Source: JBKPNJ01 sp963695705
GTDB lineage: Bacteria > Actinomycetota > Actinomycetes > Propionibacteriales > Nocardioidaceae
DNA: 64,000 nt
Assembly (NCBI GenBank): GCA_963695705.1
Contig: CAVOHB010000006.1
Location: 62,001-126,000 of the forward strand
Reading direction: 5' to 3'
Positions 52,576 to 61,054 of the stretch are shown here, one piece after another (within the stretch, counting starts at the first letter, position 1; every line of letters begins with the position of its first letter). The notes under the pieces were generated by a model. That model saw only the letters and a list, made by a program, of their open reading frames with translations, searched no databases and was not told the DNA's origin. A program made the position numbers and the translations under genes.

Positions 52576-53796
52576 TTGCCTGGTTGGCGTCCCGCTGCGC
52601 TCGCGCTCGTGCTGCTGGGCGTCGTTCTGTCCGGATGTCATGGCGGCGCGGCGCCGAGTGCCGCCCCGGGCGATGCGCGACCGGTACCGACCCGCGGGTC
52701 GGCCGCAACGACGCAAGCGGCACGCTCCCCAGGCAAGCACGTCGCCCGGGCTGCCCGGCCGTTCCGCCACCTCCTGCCCGGCATGCCGCGGGTCATTCAC
52801 AACAACGTGTATGCCGCGACCGGCGCGGGCATGCTGTTGCCGCGCGTTGCCCGCGACCCTGCATATCTCTACGTACCGGACTCGAACGGCTCGACGACGA
52901 CGGTCATTGACCAACGTACGCGAAGAGTCGTTCGCGTCATCCACTCCGGAGCGCTCTCCCAACACGTCAACCCGTCCTACGACCTGAGGACCCTGTACGT
53001 CGATGCGAGCGCGGCTGATCGGCTCGTCGCGATCAACCCGCGTACCGCCAGGGTGGAGCGCCGGATCCACGTGACGCGTCCGTACAACCTGTACTTCACT
53101 CCCGACGGTCGGCAGGCGATCGTCATGGCAGAGGAGCATGACGCGATCACGTTCACCGACCCACAGACATTCAAGCGTCGGGCCACCCTGCGGGTCCGCA
53201 GCTGCGACGGCCCCAACCATGCGGACTTCTCGGGGAACGGGCGGTTCTTCGTCGTCACCTGCGAGTTCTCGGGCACGGCCCTGAAGATCTCGACGCTGAC
53301 GCACGCGGTGATCGGGAGGCTCAGCCTCGGTGCGATGAGCATGCCGCAGGACATCAGGATCTCCCCTGACGGCACCACCTTCTTCATCGCGGAGATGGGA
53401 CGCGACGAGGTTGCGATGGTCGATGCTCGGACGTTCAAGCGGATCGGGAGGATCAAGACACCGAGCATGCCCCACGGCTTGATGCCGAGCCGCGACGGTC
53501 GCTTCCTCTACGTGACCGATCGCGGAGCGGGCGAGGTCAGCGTCGTGTCGTTCGCGCGCCGCCGCATCGTCGACACCTGGGTCATCCCCGGAGGTGGGAG
53601 TCCGGACATGGGTGCGGTGTCGGCGAACGGTCGCATGCTGTGGGTCTCCGGCAGGTTCGACGGCGACGTCTACGGCTTCAATACGAGGACCGGGCGGCTG
53701 GCGGCGCGAATCCACGTCGGAGGCAGCCCACACGGTCTAGCCGTGTGGCCGCAACCGGGCCGCTACTCGCTCGGGCACACCGGAAACACCAGGTGA
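52576..53796 (+). CDS. lipoprotein with YVTN-type beta-propeller
   Basis: 406 residues: signal with lipobox LSGC at about 20, disordered linker, then a seven-bladed YVTN/cytochrome-D1-like propeller with repeats such as AYLYVPDSNGSTTTVID, YLYVTDRGAGEVSVVS and LWVSGRFDGDVYGFN. These usually bind ligands or act as surface scaffolds. TTG 52576 follows AAAGG. Confidence 0.8.
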   Translation: MPGWRPAALALVLLGVVLSGCHGGAAPSAAPGDARPVPTRGSAATTQAARSPGKHVARAARPFRHLLPGMPRVIHNNVYAATGAGMLLPRVARDPAYLYVPDSNGSTTTVIDQRTRRVVRVIHSGALSQHVNPSYDLRTLYVDASAADRLVAINPRTARVERRIHVTRPYNLYFTPDGRQAIVMAEEHDAITFTDPQTFKRRATLRVRSCDGPNHADFSGNGRFFVVTCEFSGTALKISTLTHAVIGRLSLGAMSMPQDIRISPDGTTFFIAEMGRDEVAMVDARTFKRIGRIKTPSMPHGLMPSRDGRFLYVTDRGAGEVSVVSFARRRIVDTWVIPGGGSPDMGAVSANGRMLWVSGRFDGDVYGFNTRTGRLAARIHVGGSPHGLAVWPQPGRYSLGHTGNTR

Positions 53797-53900
53797 TGCG
53801 GTCGCCCATCGCCGCGATGGCGGTGGCCGCCTGCCTCACGGCCACATGCTGCAGCGGCACCAAGCCGAGGGCACCGCGGGCGCTGCTCGCCTGCCGATAG
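53796..53900 (+). CDS. possible 34-residue coupled lipopeptide
   Basis: ATG overlaps the preceding TGA (TGATG). The frame encodes MRSPIAAMAVAACLTATCCSG and ends at TAG 53900. A hydrophobic stretch followed by Cys resembles a lipobox (LTATC). Coupling is structurally good, but so short a frame may be spurious. Confidence 0.35.
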   Translation: MRSPIAAMAVAACLTATCCSGTKPRAPRALLACR

Positions 53901-53936
53901 TCTCTCCGGCGCTTGACTCTGCGCCTGAGGAGGTCG

Positions 53937-54314
53937 ATGTTTGCGGTGGCCCCGGACCAGTCGCGTCGCCGGTTCGTCCTCCACGAGCACCACAAGCCGC
54001 GTCACCATTTCGACCTGCGCCTCGAAGAGGAAGGCGTGCTGCGCTCCTGGGCAGTGCCCCGAGGCCTGCCCGAGGACCCGACCGACGACCGTCTCGCGAT
54101 CGCCGTGTCCGATCACGAGATCGATCACCTCACCTTCCAGGACGAGAACAAGGACATCGCCGACGAGGGCACCTGGGAGGAGCACGACCGGAACGCCCGT
54201 CGACTGCTCTTCACGCTGCACGGGCGCGACCGGGCCAGGCGCTACGCACTCATCCGCACCGATCGTGACTGGCTTCTGCACTTGACGAAGGACCAGCCCG
54301 AGGGCCGGGCCTAA
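53937..54314 (+). CDS. stand-alone LigD-type 3'-phosphoesterase domain
   Basis: 125 residues: FVLHEHHKPRHHFDLRLEEEGVLRSWAVPRGLP (His and Asp of the catalytic site) and HEIDHLTFQDENKDIADEGTWEEHD, the PE domain of LigD, which trims 3'-phosphate and 3'-ribonucleotide ends in end joining. Here it is not joined to polymerase or ligase modules. GAGGAGG precedes ATG 53937. Confidence 0.85.
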   Translation: MFAVAPDQSRRRFVLHEHHKPRHHFDLRLEEEGVLRSWAVPRGLPEDPTDDRLAIAVSDHEIDHLTFQDENKDIADEGTWEEHDRNARRLLFTLHGRDRARRYALIRTDRDWLLHLTKDQPEGRA

Positions 54315-54372
54315 CCTTGCCTCGCCGGACTTGTCCTGCCACCAACAGCCCGTGGGGGGAGGTCACCGCTCG

Positions 54373-54885
54373 ATGGGCGACATCGACACGCCGGACAGCC
54401 CGCTGCTCGCGGAGCTGAAGTGGGTGCACAGCATGGTGCGACAGGACCTCCAGGCCTGCACGGATCTGGCGAACGCCGTGGCCGGCGGAGCGCCGGCGGG
54501 CTACGTCCATACCGAGCTAGCGAGCTTGCAGACCTCCCGGCCGCTCTTCCAGCTGCGGATCAGCTGTCTGCGCTACTGCGCGTTCGTGCACAGCCACCAC
54601 GCTGCCGAGGACGTCGCCCTGTTTCCGGCGGTACGTCGGGCCGCGCCGAGCATGGCGGCGGTTGTGGACAAGCTGGAGGCGGACCACCGGGCGGTCTCCG
54701 ATCTGCTCGACGCCGTGCAGGCCGCCGGCGAGGAGCTGGCGGATCCGGACGCCAACTCCGCACGGGAGCGCCTGGTCAGTGCACTCAACGGGCTCAGCGA
54801 ACCACTGCTGGAGCACCTGGCGTTCGAAGAGGAGTCCTTGGCGCCGGTCTTCGACGGCTGGGACCGCTGGCCGTTCTTCGCCTGA
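54373..54885 (+). CDS. hemerythrin-domain protein
   Basis: 170 residues, four-helix bundle with KWVHSMVRQDL, FVHSHHAAEDVALFPAV, LEADHRAVSDLLDAV and LLEHLAFEEESLAPVF, giving the His/Glu di-iron site (H-HxxxE-H-HxxxE). It may bind O2 or sense iron/NO. Plus strand, 58 bases behind the phosphoesterase gene. Confidence 0.85.
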   Translation: MGDIDTPDSPLLAELKWVHSMVRQDLQACTDLANAVAGGAPAGYVHTELASLQTSRPLFQLRISCLRYCAFVHSHHAAEDVALFPAVRRAAPSMAAVVDKLEADHRAVSDLLDAVQAAGEELADPDANSARERLVSALNGLSEPLLEHLAFEEESLAPVFDGWDRWPFFA

Positions 54886-54936
54886 GCTCCTGCTCTGATG
54901 TTCGTCGCTGGTCGCGTCGACAGCCCACCGGAACCG

Positions 54937-55848
54937 TCAGCGAACGATGACAACGGTGCACCTCGCGTGGTGCAGCAGTTCCTGGCTCGTCGATCCCAGG
55001 AGCATCCCGGCGAACGCCCCCCGGCCGCGGGAGCCGACGACCACGCACGCCGCGTGCGCGGAGGCGTCGAGCAGAACTCTCGCTGGATGACCGGGGATCG
55101 CCTCGCTCACCACCGGCACGTCGGGGTACTTGCCCCTCCAGCCCGCGAGCGCCGCGTCGAGCAGGTCCTGCTCGTGCCGGGACCGCTCCAGGTTGTCGTG
55201 AGCGGTGGGAGTGGCGATGCCCGGTCCGCTCATCGGGGACTGACGCCACGCTCCGACGGCCAGCACCGAGGTGTGTGCGCGGGCCGCGAGGTCGAACGCA
55301 AGACCTAGGGCGGCGAAGGCGGGTTCGGAATCGTCGACACCCACCACCACACGGTCGCTTCCGCCGTCGGCCGCCTCTCTGACCACGACGACCGGGCACC
55401 TTGCATGCCGGGCCACGTGCTGGCTGACCGAGCCGGCGACCAGACCGGCGAATCCGCCGTGCCCTCGAGAGCCCACAACCACGAGGCTCGCGACAGCGCT
55501 CGCCCGCACCAGACACGCCGACGCAGGGCCCACCGCGAGATCGAAGCTGATCTCGCCGTTGAAATGCCCGGATCCACGAGCCGCCGCAGCGGCAAGAACC
55601 TCTTTCCCGCGGGCGTTCAGCCCTTCCTTAGCCTCAGGGCCGCCCGGGTCATCGACCAGCATGGTCACCGCACACGTCAGGTGCAGGCCGCGACCTCGAC
55701 GGGCGGCCTGGGTGAAGGCCCAGTCGACGGCACGATCACTGTCCGGTGACCCGTCGACCCCGACGACGACCGATCCCGGCGGCGGGTCGGTGCGCTCCTC
55801 AGCAGACTCCGCGGCGTGGGACGGGGAGGTCCCCTGTGGCGGGTTCAT
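54937..55848 (-). CDS. tandem universal stress protein (two UspA domains)
   Basis: 303 residues: two Usp domains (about 25-155 and 165-303), each starting VVVGVDGS / VVVGVDDS and ending with the ATP-binding loop GSRGHGGFAGLVAGSVS or GSRGRGAFAGMLLGSTS, followed by ARCPVVVVR / ARCTVVIVR. Converges on the hemerythrin gene. Confidence 0.93.
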   Translation of the reverse strand: MNPPQGTSPSHAAESAEERTDPPPGSVVVGVDGSPDSDRAVDWAFTQAARRGRGLHLTCAVTMLVDDPGGPEAKEGLNARGKEVLAAAAARGSGHFNGEISFDLAVGPASACLVRASAVASLVVVGSRGHGGFAGLVAGSVSQHVARHARCPVVVVREAADGGSDRVVVGVDDSEPAFAALGLAFDLAARAHTSVLAVGAWRQSPMSGPGIATPTAHDNLERSRHEQDLLDAALAGWRGKYPDVPVVSEAIPGHPARVLLDASAHAACVVVGSRGRGAFAGMLLGSTSQELLHHARCTVVIVR

Positions 55849-55917
55849 GGCGTCTCGACCGTACCGCAGGGTCGGAGGGACAGCTCGAGCATCGGCGCTG
55901 TTCCGCGTCCGGAGACC

Positions 55918-56946
55918 TCACTCTGGCGTGCGGCTGGGGAGCACCACCGCTCGGGCGGTGTGTGAAGCGGAAGCAACGAGCTGCCAGGCATCGCCAACCG
56001 CGTCGAGATCCACGGTCTGGTAGTCGACCTCACAACGGCCGTCAGCGGCCAGCCGAATGACCTCGGAAAGGGCTTCGGCCCGTTGTGCCAAGGTCAGCGA
56101 GGCGTTGGTGTACCCGAGGATGGTCTGGGACCGGCTGCGCAGCGCTGCCGAGTCGAACGCCGCCGCCGGGCCGCCGGCGGAACCGAGGTTCACCAGTCGA
56201 CCGCCATCGCCGAGCACGCGCAGCGCGGCGGTCGCGGAATCGCCGCACACCGGGTCGATGACGACATCGAGCCGACCGTCCACCGCCTCTCTGATGCGGG
56301 CCTCGAGACCGTCGACATCGGCACCGGCCAGGTCCACGACGGCGTCGGCGCCGGTGCGCAACGCGCGATCGCGCCCCTCCGCGCTTCGGGTGGCGGCCAC
56401 GATGCGACCCGCGCCCAGGGCGACCGCGACCTGGACGGCCACCTGCCCGACGACGCCAGAGGCACCGGTGACGAGGACCTGCTCGCCGGCCCGGATCCCC
56501 GCGCGTGACAGTGCCTGCCAGGCGGCCACCGCGGACAGTCCCAACGCGGCGACGGCAGCGTCCTCCACGCCCACCGGCAGCCGCACGGTCTCGCTCTCCT
56601 CGACCACGGCGGCTTCGGCGAGGCTGCCGTCGCCCGGACGCATCCCGGCATTGGTGTTGAACCAGACGCGGGTACCCGGCGACAGGGTCTCCCCCCGCAC
56701 CACCTCACCGACGCCCTGCACCCCCGGCACGTACGGCAACCCCGGTGGCCCGAAGTACGAGGTTCCCGACGCGCACAACAGGTCCAGCGGCACGATAGGG
56801 GCCGCGGTGACGCGGATCAGGCACTGTCCAGGCCCCGGCTGTGACAGCTGGTGCTCCCCGCGGCGGGCGGGTTGCCCGTGTTCGGTGACGAGGGCCCCGG
56901 TGACGAAGGTACCTCCGTCGAGTACGTGCCGAGGGCGGGTCGCCAT
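55918..56946 (-). CDS. quinone-oxidoreductase-like MDR protein
   Basis: About 342 residues: PGPGQCLIRVTAAPIVPLDL, YVPGVQGVGEVV, TRVWFNTNAGM, NADPH motif VLVTGASGVVGQVAVQ at about 165 and LVNLGSAGG. The zinc ligands of alcohol dehydrogenases are absent, so it belongs to the QOR/enoyl-reductase branch. Starts four bases behind the LigA-like gene stop: third gene of the extradiol dioxygenase operon. Confidence 0.85.
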   Translation of the reverse strand: MATRPRHVLDGGTFVTGALVTEHGQPARRGEHQLSQPGPGQCLIRVTAAPIVPLDLLCASGTSYFGPPGLPYVPGVQGVGEVVRGETLSPGTRVWFNTNAGMRPGDGSLAEAAVVEESETVRLPVGVEDAAVAALGLSAVAAWQALSRAGIRAGEQVLVTGASGVVGQVAVQVAVALGAGRIVAATRSAEGRDRALRTGADAVVDLAGADVDGLEARIREAVDGRLDVVIDPVCGDSATAALRVLGDGGRLVNLGSAGGPAAAFDSAALRSRSQTILGYTNASLTLAQRAEALSEVIRLAADGRCEVDYQTVDLDAVGDAWQLVASASHTARAVVLPSRTPE

Positions 56947-56950
56947 CGCG

Positions 56951-57314
56951 TCAGGTGGCCACGTCGGCGTAGGGGAGTGAGAAGTGCGCCAGCCGCTTCG
57001 CATACTCGCGCTGAAAGCCGAGGGGCTCCTGGTAGTCCCGCTCGAACATGGCGATGAACAGGGTGAGCGTCAGGAAAGGATGGGCCCCGAGCTCGAACAG
57101 CTTCGGGTAGTCATGGCTGGCCAGTGCCTCACGCTCCACTTCGTCGAACGTGAGCCAGGTGCTCGACTCGCCGGCGGTGCAGTTGAGGATGAGGTTCGCT
57201 CGCTCCTGCTCCCACCAGCTCACGGTGCCGCGCGGGTCGTCGCGGTATCTCTCGAACGAGGTCGGGGTCCCGGTCGACGGTGAACAGGAACTTGTTCAGC
57301 AGGTACTTGCTCAT
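56951..57314 (-). CDS. LigA-like small subunit of an extradiol dioxygenase (one frameshift)
   Basis: About 120 residues: MSKYLLNKFLFTVDRDPDLV, then (after one extra base near 57256) TVSWWEQERANLILNC, TFDEVEREALASHDYPKLFELGAHPFLTLTLFIAMFERDY. This is the LigA/alpha-subunit type that caps the LigB active site. ATG 57314 overlaps the LigB stop (ATGA), so the two are coupled, as usual for class III enzymes. Confidence 0.8.
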
Positions 57315-58174
57315 GCCGATGCTCCGTTCGGGTACCAGGTGAAGTACGCCTCCATGGTGTGGAACAGGTCGTACGTGTCGACATAGTCCGCCTTGGCATT
57401 CTCCCCCGCGGCACCCATCATCAGCATGAAGTCCATGAACCCATGGGTCGCGTTACCCGGAGCGTGCAGGCTGTCGAGCGTGACCTCGGACAGGCATCCT
57501 TCGAGGTCACCGCTCGCGATCCAATGGACGGCCTTCGCGTCGAACTCGGGGTCTGGCCCGTGCGGACCGAACTGGCGTGGCCCGCCGAGCTCGAGCGACA
57601 GATGCCCGGTGCCGATGACCGCCACACGCTTGTCGCTGGGCCACGACTCGACCAGACCTCGGATGGCCTTGCCGAGCTCGACGAACCGCTTCGGCTGCGG
57701 CAAGGGTGGCGCGAAGATGTTGGTGTAGACCGGCACGATCGGAAGGTCGGCCTGCGGGCGTAGCGTGATGATCGGACAGGTGATGCTGTGGTCGATGCGC
57801 AGCTCGTTGCTGAACGCGAGGTCGAACCCGGCGTCCAGACCGTGCCGAAGGATGTGACCCGACAGGGCGCGGTCGCCCGGCATACGCATTCGAGGCAGGC
57901 CGAACTCGCGTTCCTCGTTGTGCCAGTTGCCGTCGTACCACTCGGCGTTCCCGACGAGGAACTGCGGCATGTTGTCCAGCCACAGCTGGTGGAAGTGATC
58001 TGAGCCCACCATGACAAGGATGTCGGGCGCGGCACGCGTGAGGGTCTCGCGGAACGCCCCGACCTTTCGCACCCACTCCGCGGCGAAGGGCGGCGCCTGA
58101 TCCTCCGGGGCGGTCGAGGCCTTGTAGTAGAAGGGGTGATGCGTTGACGCGATCACCGCGACCAGTTCGGCCAT
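57311..58174 (-). CDS. class III extradiol ring-cleavage dioxygenase, LigB-like catalytic subunit
   Basis: 287 residues: LVAVIASTHHPFYYK with the Fe-binding His pair, ILVMVGSDHFHQLWLDNMPQF, the FSNELRIDHSITCPIITLR block and AVIGTGHLSLELGGPRQFG. LigB-type enzymes open catechol, gallate or protocatechuate rings with non-haem Fe(II). Substrate unassigned. First gene of the dioxygenase operon, divergent from the amidohydrolase. Confidence 0.87.
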   Translation of the reverse strand: MAELVAVIASTHHPFYYKASTAPEDQAPPFAAEWVRKVGAFRETLTRAAPDILVMVGSDHFHQLWLDNMPQFLVGNAEWYDGNWHNEEREFGLPRMRMPGDRALSGHILRHGLDAGFDLAFSNELRIDHSITCPIITLRPQADLPIVPVYTNIFAPPLPQPKRFVELGKAIRGLVESWPSDKRVAVIGTGHLSLELGGPRQFGPHGPDPEFDAKAVHWIASGDLEGCLSEVTLDSLHAPGNATHGFMDFMLMMGAAGENAKADYVDTYDLFHTMEAYFTWYPNGASA

Positions 58175-58372
58175 CTGTGCCTCTCCTTCAGTCGCCGTCT
58201 CGAAGGTGGGTCCCGGCGCGGTCGACGTCCAACCGTGATCCGCCTCCGGGCTCCGCCGACGATTGTCCGCCTAGAGTTTGCAGAGTCGCGCGCGGGTTAT
58301 GGTCACGGCATCGCCGGGTCGCGAGACTGGACCGGCACAACGTACGCCAGGACCTCAGCAGTGGAGGAGAGC

Positions 58373-59842
58373 ATGGGAGCGTCGCAGGATCATGAGTCGC
58401 AGGCTGGAGACGTCGAGGCAGGCCGACCGGTGGTGTTTCGCGGCGGCACAGTGCTCACCATGGATGACGCCCGGACCGTCCTGTCCGGCGATGTGCTGGT
58501 GGTCGGGGAGCGGATCGAGGCCATCGGGCCGAGGTTGAACGTGCCCGACGGTACGGTCGAGATCGACGCGGCCGGGGGCATCGTCATGCCCGGCATGGTC
58601 GACACCCACCGGCACATGTGGCAGACGGTCATGCGGGGGTACGGCGCGAACTGGACGCTGACGCAGTACTTCGTCTGGTACTACCTGGAACACGGCAAGG
58701 CGTTTCGACCGCAGGACATCTACGCCGGGAACCTGCTCTCGGCGATCGAGTCCATCGACGCCGGTGTCACGACCACGGTCGACTGGTCGCACGGCCTGCG
58801 GACCGTCGAGCATGCCGACGCCGCGGTCGATGCGCTGGAGGCGGTTCCGGGTCGGTTCGTGCTCGCCTACGGCAACATCCAGGCAGGTCCCTGGGAGTGG
58901 TCGACGAGGCCGGAGTTCCGCGACTTCGTCACCCGGCGCATCTCCCCGGGCGACGACATGCTGGGCTTCCAGATGGCGTTCGACGTGACTGGGGACCCTG
59001 CCTTCCCCGAACGTGCCGCCTTCGAGGTGGCCGGCGAGCTCGGCGTGCCCGTCACCACACACGCCGGTGTGTGGGGCGCAACCAACGACGACGGAATCCG
59101 CCTCATGCATGACAACGGGTTCGCCACGCCGGGCACCATCTATGTCCATGCGGCGACTCTGAGCCCCGACTCATACCTGCGCATCGCGGCGACCGGCGGG
59201 TGCGTCTCGGTGTCGACGGAGAGCGAGCAGAGTTGCGGACAGGGCTACCCGCCGACCTGGGCGCTGCGGTCCTACGACATCCCGGTCTCCCTGTCCGTCG
59301 ACTCCAGCGTGTGGTGGAGCGGCGACATCTTCTCCGCGATGCGGACCACCCTCGGCGCCGACCGCTCACGCGAGCATTTCGAAGCGCATGCCCTGGGCGA
59401 GACGATCACGAACTGCCACCTCCGGGCGGACCAGGTTGTCGCCTGGGCCACCCGCGGCGGCGCGTTCGCGCTGGGTCTCGACTCGGTGGTCGGGAGCCTC
59501 GAACCCGGCAAGAAGGCTGACGTCATTCTGATCAAGAACGACAGGTCGCCGGCTATGTTCCCGGTGCTCAATCCCTACGGTCACGTCGCATTCCAGGCGC
59601 AACGAGGAGATGTGCACACCGTGCTCATCAACGGACGGGTGGTCAAGCACGACCACCGACTCGTCGGCATCGATCTCGACCAGGCCCGCCGGACGGTCGA
59701 GTCCACCGTGGAGTATCTACAGGGCGAACTTGGCCCGCAGGCATGGGAGCAGGGGATGAACCCCGACATTCCGGAAACCAAGATCCTCGACAACCCCTAC
59801 ACCTATACCGACTTCCGAACGGCGACGACGCACCGGAGCTAG
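58373..59842 (+). CDS. amidohydrolase (Atz/Trz-like, chlorohydrolase/deaminase type)
   Basis: 489 residues: RGGTVLTMDD start, metal-binding VDTHRHMWQTVM (HxH), VTTTVDWSH, VTTHAGVW, a YVHAATLS His segment and VSLSVDSSVWWSGD with the late Asp, closing with GSLEPGKKADVILI. The group deaminates or dechlorinates heterocycles and aromatics. GGAGGAGA precedes ATG 58373. Divergent from the dioxygenase operon, so both may serve one aromatic route. Confidence 0.87.
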   Translation: MGASQDHESQAGDVEAGRPVVFRGGTVLTMDDARTVLSGDVLVVGERIEAIGPRLNVPDGTVEIDAAGGIVMPGMVDTHRHMWQTVMRGYGANWTLTQYFVWYYLEHGKAFRPQDIYAGNLLSAIESIDAGVTTTVDWSHGLRTVEHADAAVDALEAVPGRFVLAYGNIQAGPWEWSTRPEFRDFVTRRISPGDDMLGFQMAFDVTGDPAFPERAAFEVAGELGVPVTTHAGVWGATNDDGIRLMHDNGFATPGTIYVHAATLSPDSYLRIAATGGCVSVSTESEQSCGQGYPPTWALRSYDIPVSLSVDSSVWWSGDIFSAMRTTLGADRSREHFEAHALGETITNCHLRADQVVAWATRGGAFALGLDSVVGSLEPGKKADVILIKNDRSPAMFPVLNPYGHVAFQAQRGDVHTVLINGRVVKHDHRLVGIDLDQARRTVESTVEYLQGELGPQAWEQGMNPDIPETKILDNPYTYTDFRTATTHRS

Positions 59843-60104
59843 CCAGCCCAAGCCCGGCGAATATCGCTACGGCTGCGCTGAGAGGACAGCGTCACGCGCG
59901 AGCTCGACCGCTACCGGGATCGACCGATGGATGCCCCGAACAGGGGGGCGGTCGATCCGCCCGGCCGTGCTCGGGGGGGGGCGTTACCGACGCGACGTCG
60001 ATCCACCCCGCTTCGACGGTGGCCTCACCGCCAACGTGTGCTCGCCACGGACGCACGAGAAGTGACTCTCGCCGCGGCGTCAAACACTGGTTGCCTGGTG
60101 GGTC

Positions 60105-60881
60105 GTGACCATATACGTTGACCCAGACTTACTGACGCAGTCTGGTCCGCTGCCCGTCGAAATGGTGGAGGCCATGGCGGGGAATGGCTCGAAATTACCC
60201 GCAGACCCGAGCGTGCCGGACATCAGGGGGTCGATACCTCGAGCCACCCGGCGGCTCGACAGCTCACCGCTGGCCGCGCAGGTGTACGAGGCGCTGCGCG
60301 ATGCCGTCGCGGGGGGCGCGTACCCCGAGGGCACGCAACTGGTTCAGGACGTGATAGCGGAGCAGCTCGGGGTGTCGCGGACGCCGGTACGTGACGCCCT
60401 GATCAGGCTTGCCCACGATGGCCTTATCACCGCCGCCGGCGTCAGGGGCTACATGGTGACCGAGCCGCCGGCCAGCGCATTGACCGACATCTATGACGTG
60501 CGTGCGCTGCTGGAGCCCTATGCGGCGTGCGCAGCCCTGGACCACATGAGCGAGGCAGCATTCCAGCACCTCGAGGTGCTCAACCAGGCGATGCGCGACC
60601 AGCCGAAGAAGCCGGCGAGCGACTACTTCGAGCTCAATCGGCGCTTTCATCAGTCCCTGGTTGAGCGGTGCACGAACCAGCTTGCTTTGCAGATACTCAC
60701 AGACATCTGGGATTCGCCGCGTGGCCGCCAGATCTGGACTCGCCATTTCGACGTCGATCGAGACATTGGGCCTATGACTCGAGAGCACGAGGAGGTAGTT
60801 GCTGCGGCGCGCAGGCGGGATCCCGAACAGCTGAGCCGGCTGCTGGAGGAGCACCTCCGATCGGCACGCCTGACCGTCTAG
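60105..60881 (+). CDS. GntR-family (FadR subfamily) regulator
   Basis: Up to 258 residues: winged helix with AAQVYEALRDAVAGGAYPEGTQLVQ and EQLGVSRTPVRDALIRLAHDGL, then an FCD ligand domain (DIYDVRALLEPYAACAAL, NRRFHQSLVERCTNQLA, MTREHEEVVAAARRRD). The start is uncertain: GTG 60105, ATG 60162 or ATG 60174. An inverted repeat at 60123-60145 would be inside the gene if 60105 is used, which favours a later start. Confidence 0.85.
   Translation: MTIYVDPDLLTQSGPLPVEMVEAMAGNGSKLPADPSVPDIRGSIPRATRRLDSSPLAAQVYEALRDAVAGGAYPEGTQLVQDVIAEQLGVSRTPVRDALIRLAHDGLITAAGVRGYMVTEPPASALTDIYDVRALLEPYAACAALDHMSEAAFQHLEVLNQAMRDQPKKPASDYFELNRRFHQSLVERCTNQLALQILTDIWDSPRGRQIWTRHFDVDRDIGPMTREHEEVVAAARRRDPEQLSRLLEEHLRSARLTV
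60123..60145. promoter_or_regulatory. inverted repeat, possible GntR operator
   Basis: CCAGACT and AGTCTGG are 7-base arms with a 9-base spacer. The position right before the probable start suggests autoregulation. TTGACC lies just upstream as a possible -35. Confidence 0.35.
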
Positions 60882-61054
60882 TCCGGCGTCGGGGAGCCGG
60901 CCAGACGCCGACTCAGCAGGTCGCCGAACTCCGCCTTCGTCGACACCTCGAGCATGGACCTCTGCCCCGTGAGATGCGAGTGCCGGATCGATGGATCGCC
61001 CATAGGGTGACACGGAGACCTCGTCCAGAAGCGTGAGTGAAGGGTTTGGTGGAG

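Noticed and set aside
59973..59981. Run of nine G as a switch tract
   Set aside because: It lies outside any supported gene and could be a sequencing artefact; no phase-variable gene is adjacent.
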